Shown here: positions 5,232 through 12,253 of the stretch, piece after piece
Numbering within the stretch: position 1 is the first letter of the stretch
Layout: each line of letters begins with the position of its first letter
From: Spirogloea muscicola
Lineage: Eukaryota; Streptophyta; Zygnematophyceae; Spirogloeales; Spirogloeaceae
Length of the DNA: 12,253 nt
NCBI GenBank assembly: GCA_009602725.1
Contig: WELB01000378.1
Location: 59,523 to 71,775 of the forward strand
Direction of reading: 5' to 3'
Program-made: the position numbers and the translations under genes
The notes under the pieces: generated by a model
Databases searched by the model: none
What the model was told of the DNA's origin: nothing
What the model saw: the letters and a program-made list of their open reading frames with translations, nothing else

Positions 5232-7488
5232 GGGGAGGCGGTGGAGCTGCGGATAGGGTACGCGCTGCGGCGCAAGAAGGTGGCGAGCCTGCTGCAGCCG
5301 GCGCTGCGCGAGAGCCTGCGCCGCCGCAACTTCCAGCTCGTCGCCATCGACCCCTCACGGCCGCTGGAGGAGCAGGGCCCCTTCGACGTCATCCTGCACA
5401 AGGCCGGGACGTCGGAGTGGTGCGCCGAGCTATGGGAGTTTGAGCGTGCGCACCCGGACGTGGTCATCATCGACAAGCCCGAGGCCATCAAGCGCCTCCA
5501 CAACCGCGTCTCCATGCTGCAGGTCAGCCGAGCCTCAGCTGGTGGCACCAGAGCTCGTCAATATTGCCGTCCGGTGCTCGGGCATCGGTGAGCGACCTCT
5601 ATGTGCTGATGACTCGTGGTTAGTGAATGGGTCAGCTTATAGCAGCAGGTGATGTACATCTGTCGATGCGCTTGCCTTTGTACTTGGCCACTCAGGTCCT
5701 CCAGCACTTAGTAGTTAGTCACTCATCACTTAACACACATCACTTAATACACAGCCCGCTTCGTGCTGCAGGCGGTGGCGACGCAGCTGGAGCACGGGCC
5801 CTCGGGCGCGCGCTACGGCACGCCCAAGCAGCTGGCGGTGGGCGAGGGCGAGTGCCTGCCCGACGCCATGGCCGCCGCGGGCCTCCGCTTCCCGGTCGTC
5901 GCCAAGCCGCTCGTCGCCGACGGCTCTGCGCGCTCCCACATGATGTCCCTCGTGTACAACGACCGCGGCCTGCAGCAGCTCAAGCCACCCGTCGTGCTCC
6001 AGGAGTTCATAAACCACGGCGCTGTGATCTTCAAGGTCAGCTGGTGAAACGGCTCCTGCCATGCAGCCACACTTATCCTGACCTTGCAGGGTGTGCACAG
6101 GTGTCGCTGTACCTAGGAGCTCGCCTGTCGCCTCGAGGGCTGGCTTGTTTTCCTCGTGGCAGTTTGAGCTCTGGGTTACTTACTTGACGCCTTGCTCGCC
6201 TGCGCCAGGTGTACGTGGTCGGCGACTACGTGAAGTGCGTCCGCCGGCGCTCTTTGCCAGGTGCTCATTCCTGATTGGTCACAGGACCTCCTTCCTTTGC
6301 ATGCATGACAGCTTCACAAACCGCGAGCTCGTCAATGCCAGCATGTACGAGAGTCGGTGGCGTAGCTTGCAGAGAGCAGGCTTGGAACCGCTTGCTCTAA
6401 TCTTGCGCGGGCTTGTGGCACTAACCCTGCTGAGCTTGCCTGTCTCACACCCATACGAGCTTCCCTGGCTCACACCTATCTGATCCTTGTCCTCAGAACA
6501 CTGCTTCTGCCTTTGGGCAAGCCTTTGGGTGTTTGCTTTTGATTTCTGTCGCTCGCAGCAGCTGTACACACTAAGACTGTACCTAGGGTGTCAGTCTTTG
6601 TCACTCACTCTCCTTCTCTCTGCAGTATCAGCTCCTCCGCCCATGTCATGAGCCGTAATGTCACTGCATCCTTGTATTCAAGTGGTCAACTTCTCATCAA
6701 CATGACCTCATCAATGGTGCAGATGTTGGGAAGGAGGACTTGAATGAGTGTGACGGAGTCAAACCCTTCTCCCAGATCTCCAATGCCTCCACGACGGGGA
6801 AGACAGGGGAGCATATTGATGCGAGGTCTGCAGCGGTTATCCTTGTGAAATACTGTCAGTTTGACGCAGCTGGCAGATGGTAGATACTGGTGGCAGCCCA
6901 TTCTTACTTCAAGTTGACGTATCAGAACAGAATAGAGGGGTTTCTTCCAATAGCTACCTTTGTTGATGATGCTCTCGTATGGTCTTGCAGCTTGGCAAGC
7001 ACGCCGCTGCCTCCAAGGAAGCTAGTGGTAGACATCGCCGCAGGTATTTACTGAATGCCGCCTGGTACTTGCTCACTGTGTCTCATATTATCAGCATATA
7101 ATGTGCTGATAAGACTCTTCCAACTCTATTTGCTTGGAAACACAATCTATCCCGTGCTTAGATTTGCTCAATAAGCTTCGGTCAAGGCAATGAGCTTGCA
7201 TAAGAGTACCTCTTCTGAGGCATCTGACCTGGACGTCTGGATCTTGTTGCAGCTCTCCGGCAGGAGCTCGACCTGCGGCTGTTTAATTATGATCTCATCC
7301 GAGATAGTCATTTAGGGGATCATTATTATGTCATTGACATAAACTACTTTCCAGGCTTTGCCAAGATGCCAGGGTACGAGGTAGCGCTGGCCGATTTCTT
7401 CTCCACATTCTCAAAAAAGAAGCGACACCAGCCAGATAGGCTGGTGGCCTCTGCAGACCAGGATTCCTGCGAACCCAATGGCTCCTGA
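5196..7488 (+). CDS. ITPK1: Inositol-tetrakisphosphate 1-kinase (ITPK), six exons, 344 aa
   Basis: Exons are 5196-5522, 5772-6035, 6209-6260, 6723-6825, 6991-7043 and 7253-7488. All introns are GT-AG and all phases agree (0, 0, 1, 2, 1). The enzyme phosphorylates inositol tris/tetrakisphosphates on the way to InsP6 and has an ATP-grasp fold. Visible landmarks are GYALRRKK (21-28), QGPFDVILHK (60-69), KRLHNRVSML (99-108), YGTPKQ (124-129), PVVAKPLVADG (150-160), QEFINHG (186-192), FKVYVVGDYVK (196-206) and RRSLPDV across exons 3/4. They continue with KPFSQISN (228-235), LRLFNYDLIRD (274-284) and the metal-binding IDINYFPGFAKMPGYE (294-309). Length and order fit plant/algal ITPK. The start at 5196 gives a short Gly-rich leader; the upstream open frame (5031-5195) is antisense to the BDP1-like exon and was not used. 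Exon 4 could instead end at 6879 with the same phase, but the shorter form matches family spacing. Intron 1 carries repeat R2 copy 3. Convergent with SNAPC3. Confidence 0.93.
5574..5725 (-). repeat. Dispersed repeat R2, copy 3, inside ITPK intron 1
   Basis: Read on minus it aligns with 1766-1900 and 4455-4579. Shared words include GGAGGACCTGAG, GGCCAAGTACAAAGGCAAGC, ACATCACCTGCTGCT, AGCTGACCC, CACGAGTCA, CAGCACATAGAGGTCGCT and GATGCCCGAG. It fills most of the 249-nt intron (5523-5771) and lies in inverted orientation to copy 2. The spliced frame is not affected. Confidence 0.8.
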
Positions 7489-8163
7489 CGTGCTCCGATC
7501 CCTGTTCTCACTTCCGCCCTCTCTTGCTGCTCTTGTATTCCTCCACCATTTTCCATGAGGCAATTATCTTGATCCGAAAGTACATAGGAGCGCAGCTGTG
7601 CGCAGGATGTTTGTTTTGCTAAAGCCATGAGTCAAGCTCTCCATCCGGCAATTTTGTAGTCAACTCATAGTCCTGCAAAAGTGAATGCGAGGCGACAGAG
7701 GGTTGCAGGATGTTTCTAGACATGCGCATGCAAGCTTGATGCATGTGTCGAGTATGGCACAGTGCATGTTAGCACGCCCACCTGTGTCATTCTGGACATG
7801 CTGCTTTCATTCACATGCTACATCTAGTGCTATCCAGATTCTTACTTTGCTCGTGCTTCACCTTCCTAACGCTCGTGTACCAGCTCCCTGAGCTTGACAC
7901 TGCGGTGCCAGCGACTGATCGCCCTTGGCGATAACAGACAGGCAATGTAGCCAATTTGCGACCAAATCGCAGCAATAGCCTACTACTCAGTCATCTGACT
8001 GTCTGGTCTCCCACCCCTACACTGCTTCGCTTCGACAAGCTGTGCTTGGAGCACTACTGGGCTTCTTGGTGGAGAACATATCCATACTTGTGCAACTTGG
8101 ACAGCCCTGGAAGAGTTCACAAAGTTCTGCCCAGGATCCAGTAATGCTTGCACCATACGTTGG
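7489..8163. other. Convergent intergenic region between ITPK and SNAPC3
   Basis: It should contain the two 3' untranslated regions. I found no TGTAA-type polyadenylation signal on either strand, no open frame with recognisable content and no RNA gene. The open frames at 7344-7628 (minus) and 7983-8270 (minus) are shadows. Confidence 0.5.
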
Positions 8164-10598
8164 CTAGCATGGGTACACAGAAAAGTCATCGTAGAGGAGC
8201 TCTCCATCCTTGGAATAGTGGAGGTTGAAGTAGCATGGCTCGCAGAAGAGGGAGACCCGCTCTGGTGCAAGCTTGTCGTCGATGGTCACCTTCTCCGCTG
8301 TATGGCGATGGCAGACTGAGCATCGCCGCAGCCAATACTTGGGCTGCACAGAGTCCAGAAAAAGCATTCCCAAAGGTCGATGAGCATCCACCTCACATAA
8401 TCTTAATATGCTAGTGAATCTGCTTAACGATGACACGATTGAATGCTCAAGATGACACGAAAAAGTGAAGGTGTGCTCACTAATGAGTGCTCGCCAATGA
8501 GCGAAACTACAGGGAATAAAGCTATGTACGGAGCCCGCCTCAACTGTGGCAATGTCACTGTCTAACAGTGAGCAACTCTGCTTCTGCATCTCAAGGCTGA
8601 GTTGCACACGGCGTGCTCGGTACAGTGGGCCAGTCGCATCTCTCCATCTCTCCTTCTAATGTCCTCTTTGACACGAGACGTGCAGGTCAGACCTTGTGGA
8701 GTACAACGGGGTATGCGGAGGACTGCTGCGGGTCCTGCTGGTGGAGCCGGCGCACGTCAAGGAAGCTGACAATGTGCTTGCAGTCACCCTGCGCAGTGTG
8801 CAGGATGGCCACACGGCCGCATCAGCCTTCGCCTTGCCTTGCTGCCTGCATCAGCTCTGTCAATTACTGCGGTAGCCATGTCAGCTGACCTGGTGGCAGT
8901 AAAGATACAAGGCTCCAACCCGCAACCGCAGGTCCGCAAATGTGGTCGCGTGCATGTCCTTGGCTGCCCACGGCCTCGGCGGCGCCCCGTCCCAGGCCTC
9001 TGCCTGGCTGGCCCGCCAGTCACGCACCGCCGCACTGTAGTCCTCTGCCTCTGCCTCCCGAAGGTCGTTGTAGAAGACATCCTGCAGCGTGACAAAGACA
9101 GGCATTTACATTCTACGTGTCCAGAAATATTATACAGAAAACTGCGGCTCAAAGGCACGTGCCATGGTATCGAGCAGCGCACTGGAGCGACGGCATGCCG
9201 GCAGAGCCCGGGCCGAGCAGGGGCACCTCGATGACAAAGTATCCTGACGGCACTGCAATGCCATTGAGCCGCATCACGCGGTCCGCTTGGCAGATGATGG
9301 CGTCGCGCAGCGCCGTCAGGCGCTGGCTGCCCAGCACCAGCATCTCCTGGCCCTGAAGAGACAATGTAGCCATGAATCACATAGACCTTACATGGATGCT
9401 GGACTCCGATGCAGAACTTGCACATTTCACGACTGCACAGGTGAGCTACTGTCGAGCCACACTGCAACTTCCAGGTGCCCGGCAGCGGCCCTGATAGCAC
9501 AGCAGGATGTCGGCAGAAGACAGTCGACAGAAAGACAAGGCAGAGGGCGGCGACGTTTGACACCTTGACCTTCCGCCGCTTGTGGTCGTGGTGCACGGTC
9601 ACACAGAGCACAACCTCTGACTCCTCAATATCTGCCTGCGCAAGTGGCCCACCAGTAAAATCATGATAAATTAAGTCCATTACAAGTACCTGTACAAGGA
9701 TATGTGCTATCCAATATCAATTGTATAAAGTCCCAACAGATTCGTTCTGTGCTAAATACCTTTCCAAAGTCCGCGTCCTTGTGCTGCGTGGCGGCAGCAG
9801 CGGCAGCGACGGACCGGGCCCAGGCTTTACCTGGAGTGCAGGGCCTGTGCAGCCCTCCCTAGGACTAGAGTGGGCAGAGGCTGCAGCGGTGACAGATGGG
9901 TGCAGCGGCAGCTGCTGCAAGGGGGTCGAGGGTATCGCAGGCACTGGCGCATCCCTGAGCGCCGCGACAAAGACGGGTGGGGGCGGGTGAGACAGCTGAC
10001 ACTCGCTGCTGCTGTGCTCTCTCCATCTCTCCCTTAGCCTCTCTGCTTCCCTCCCTCCTTCCAACCTCCAAATCCCCCTCCTCCTCGGTGCGTGCGGAGC
10101 TTGCTGCTGCAGAAACACAAGTTAGCAGGGCACAACACAGCGAAGCCGCCTCACCTGAGGCACAGTAGCGGCGCCGCCCTCCATATGGCTTTGCGCTTCT
10201 CCAGGATGCGCTGCAGCAGTTTCGCCTTGCGCTCAGCCTCCTCGCCCTACCACTCAGTGGAGGCGCCGCTCAGCTCGCTGATCAGGCACAGGACGGGGGG
10301 GCTGAGAGCGAGCTATCTGCTGAACCGCCAGCACCATGGTGGCCCCAGTCACCTGCTGTGCGTCGAGCCAGCGGTCAGCCTCGTCGCGCGGCCGGCCCCG
10401 TGCCCGCTTCTTCCCTCCTCCTTCCTTTGCCGGATTCTCCGAGGCGCCGGCTCCATCTGCCGCCGCTGCCACAGCCGGCGCCGGGCACGCCGGCGTGGCC
10501 ATCTGGGCAAGCACGCCGCCCTCTTCTTTCTCGCTCCCACCCGAAGAAATTGCCGCCGCTGCGCCTCCATCATCGCGGCCGCACTGTGAAGTGTCCAT
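8164..10598 (-). CDS. SNAPC3: SNAPC3 (snRNA-activating protein complex subunit 3)
   Basis: Certain exons on minus are 9635-9564, 9352-9227, 9081-8890, 8788-8693 and 8343-8164, all GT-AG and phase 0. They read, in family order: SEVVLCVTVHH; GQEMLVLGSQRLTALRD and PSGYFVIE; DVFYNDLRE, MHATTFADLRLRVGALYLYCHQ; GDCKHIVSFLDVRRLH and AYP; then zinc-binding CSVC, VTIDDKLAPE, FCEPCY, LHY and the end DDFSVYPC. SNAPC3 belongs to SNAPc, which binds the proximal sequence element of snRNA genes in the nucleus. Probable upstream exons are 10598-10353 (ATG, Ala/Gly-rich, with basic KKRARGRPRDE), 10246-10155 (coiled-coil-like EEAERKAKLLQRILEKRKAIW) and 10005-9831 (Pro-rich). This model gives about 392 aa, close to known family members, and all phases agree. 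The acceptor of the 10005 exon is weak; a better-looking one at 10107 is out of frame. The ATG at 10598 may be internal if exons farther upstream belong to the same gene. Confidence 0.9.
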
Positions 10599-11132
10599 GG
10601 GTGCCCCAGAGGCAGGGGCCAGGACCGAGAGTGCCGGGCCATGGCCGCTGCCATTGCTGTCCGCCGACCCGAGCTGGAGAAACGAGCGAACGGGCCTGCG
10701 TCAGCAGCATCGCAAGGTGCTGTGCTGCCCAAGTTCCCGGCATCAGCAAGCTGGAATGATGACAAGCTCTCAGCTGCAGGACTGTGAAAAGCGCAGCGCC
10801 GCCTTGGGTGGGCGTCAGTAGTGCCAGCAGAAGCAAGCCACTAGTCTCAGCCTCGCGACTTCCCTTCTCTCTTAGCCGCCACAGGGCTTCCCTCGTGGCC
10901 TCACCCCTCCCTCCTCTTAAGGCCTCCCTCCTTCATACATCCACCTAATTTACTCCACATTTACTACAAACCCTTGACCTTCATGCCTTGACCCTTATGG
11001 ATGGCCTTGTTCTACAAATTTAGTCACAGAAAGTTTGGCTTCTACATTCCTTGCTATTTTTCCTCCCTCGTGTATTGCCCTGCCTGTCGTGGTCGCGCAG
11101 TGGCTGTGCAGCAGAGTGGGTGCAACAGGCAC

Positions 11133-11964
11133 CTGGAACTGGGAGAGGACGCGCTCCACCTCCTCCTCCACCGGAGCAAGCTGCAGGTCCTCCACGCTGC
11201 CCGCCGTTGGTGCCACAGCGCAGCGCCGCTGTGAGGCAGACGGCCTCACGTACGAAGCCTGCGGTTGCTCGACGTGCAACTCGACTTGCTGGCTCAAGGT
11301 TTCTTACACATTAGACTGTGAAGGTTGGACAATTTGGTGACAATAAGGTATAAATTTAAACACCTTCCAAGGAAGATAACAGCTTGACAACACTAGGAAG
11401 CTGAGGACCGTATACTGAATGTCTTGGCTGGCAGCAGCGCACCTGAGGTGGTCATCGGCATCGTCCGGCTCGCCAGCGACGGCAGGGTCACTGCGGACGA
11501 GAGCCTCCAGCTCCTGGCCCTCCCCGCGATGCGTTGGCAGTGCCGGGCAAGAGCGAACACAAGGAGAGCGGCGGCTCAGTGTCGCTGCCCTCCTGCAGCA
11601 AGTGCAGGAGCGCCATGCTGCTGCTGCGCAGCCGGCAGAAGCTCTCCATTGCATGCACCTCGAGCAGCCTCTGGCAGTCGGTTCGGAAGGCGGCGACGCC
11701 AATGTAGTGCGACACTTGGTGCTCGAAGCTGGTGGCAGGGCCTCCGACGGCGCAGACGATGCGCGCCGCCGGCAGCGGAGCGCAGCCGGCACTGCCACCA
11801 TTGGCGGCAGCGCCGGCAGAGGCGTCGGATGGAGCCGTGCCGAGCCCAGCGCCGGCCTGAGAGGAGGAGAGCGACTGCGGCGGCCGGCCGTCGCCGTCGC
11901 TCTCCCCCGCCGCCGCCAGCGTTGCCGTCGCCGCCGCCGCCGCCGCCGATGGAGGGTTTAGGGT
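11133..11964 (-). CDS. Exons of an unidentified minus-strand gene, or a long SNAPC3 N-terminal extension
   Basis: The frame is open on minus from 11964 after TAA at 11967-11965, and reads an Ala/Gly-rich leader, then EHQVSHYIGVAAFRTDCQ, RLLEVHAMESFCRLRSSS and MALLHLLQEG with strongly G/C-biased third positions. There is no ATG in this frame, so the start is unresolved. At the G-run near 11518-11526 the coding signal moves to another frame (GQELEALVRSDPAVAGEP, DDADDHL), ending at a CAG/GTGCGC donor after 11443. Removing one G would join the frames, which suggests a sequence error. The next exon, 11292-11133 (SQQVELHVEQ to VERVLSQFQ), fits by phase and ends at CAG/GTGCCT. A further exon may start at 10750 and run into the SNAPC3 start region if a G-run at 10668-10670 is short by one base. 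I do not recognise the protein. Confidence 0.5.
11931..11949. repeat. CCG trinucleotide run
   Basis: Short run of CCG/CGC units encoding alanines at the beginning of the minus-strand open frame. It adjoins the telomere-like tract. Confidence 0.75.
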
Positions 11965-12003
11965 TTAGGTTTTAGGTTTCAGGTTTCAGGTTTTAGGGTT
12001 TCA
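11957..12003 (+). repeat. Degenerate telomere-like tract (TTTAGGG type)
   Basis: About seven consecutive units read TTTAGGG, TTTAGG, TTTTAGG, TTTCAGG, TTTCAGG, TTTTAGGG and TTTCAG. TTTAGGG is the plant and trebouxiophyte telomere repeat. On minus it reads AAACCCTAAACCCT, the telo-box known from plant promoters, and it sits directly upstream of the minus-strand open frame at 11964. It is too short and too diverged to be a chromosome end. Confidence 0.85.
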
Positions 12004-12253
12004 GAATTACGGCTTACGCTTAGAGTGCAGGGGTTAGAGTTCAAAAGGCAACGTTGGCGGAAGGCTCGACGTGGGTCCGAAGCGCAGGGTTCTGCCGGAA
12101 TAGGCCTTGCAGCTGCCAGGACCCCCTCGGGAGCTCAGGCAGGGAGGGACATGGGAGGGAGGGAGGCATCCGTGCCGGGCGACCACGACTGCGAGCTCGG
12201 CCGGCGTCGAGGCCGCTGCTGAAGGCGCAGGGAGCGGCGACGGGGGTGGGAGA
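12004..12253. other. Unassigned right edge
   Basis: Nothing recognisable. A plus frame at 12025-12222 and a minus frame open over most of the stretch exist, but neither shows family similarity. It could hold the promoter, 5' untranslated region or first exon of the minus-strand gene. Confidence 0.35.

Noticed and set aside
6091-6483. Plus open frame of 130 codons overlapping ITPK exon 3
   Set aside because: It reads exon 3 (6209-6260) in a different frame and runs across introns 2 and 3. The correct frame gives the conserved VYVVGDYVK with consistent splice sites.
8784-9680. 298-codon minus open frame as a single protein
   Set aside because: It reads through SNAPC3 introns and changes frame relative to the conserved exons; only its 9635-9564 part is real coding sequence.
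10006-10154. 48-nt intron ending at the strong TTTCTGCAG acceptor at 10107
   Set aside because: The branch site CTAAC and pyrimidine tract look good, but the reading frame after it hits a stop or is out of phase with the Pro-rich exon. The weaker acceptor before 10005 keeps phase. This remains uncertain.
1-12253. tRNA, rRNA or CRISPR features
   Set aside because: No tRNA-like box B with cloverleaf arms, no ribosomal RNA signature words and no regularly spaced short repeats were seen on either strand.

Overview
The window looks like nuclear DNA of a green alga, most likely a chlorophyte such as a trebouxiophyte. The evidence is GC-rich exons with strong G/C third positions, GT-AG introns of about 100 to 460 nt, a degenerate plant/algal-type telomeric tract (TTTAGGG-like), and two conserved eukaryotic genes that can be read exon by exon. 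No bacterial signals (operons, Shine-Dalgarno sites, CRISPR arrays) are present. The species is inference only.

Left half (1-4940): mostly intergenic and repeat-rich. It holds a possible 3' end of a gene (1-180), a pair of diverged direct repeats sharing a small hairpin (183-309 and 1367-1475), and an 85-bp-arm, almost perfect inverted repeat (898-1122). It also holds two copies of a ~130-bp dispersed repeat, two head-to-head broken copies of a Ty3/gypsy-type integrase (2560-3325 minus, 3410-4076 plus), and a compact pair of overlapping, mutually exclusive hairpins (4306-4370).

Middle (4943-7488): two divergent genes appear to start on the same CATG. On minus, a first exon resembles the start of the conserved part of TFIIIB subunit BDP1; only this exon is visible. 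On plus, a complete six-exon inositol-tetrakisphosphate 1-kinase (ITPK) gene encodes 344 aa with all splice phases consistent. An inverted pair of the ~130-bp repeat flanks these starts, one copy lying in ITPK intron 1.

Right half (7489-12253): SNAPC3 (the SNAPc subunit for snRNA promoters) lies on minus, convergent to ITPK. Its five C-terminal exons are certain, and a consistent model extends to an ATG at 10598. Upstream, further minus-strand exons (about 11133-11964) belong either to an unidentified gene or to a long N-terminal extension of SNAPC3. They appear to contain G-run frameshifts that may be sequencing errors. A telomere-like tract sits immediately upstream of that open frame.

Functionally, BDP1 and SNAPC3 both act in RNA polymerase III initiation, and ITPK acts in inositol phosphate metabolism. 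Nothing in the sequence shows that they are co-regulated beyond proximity.
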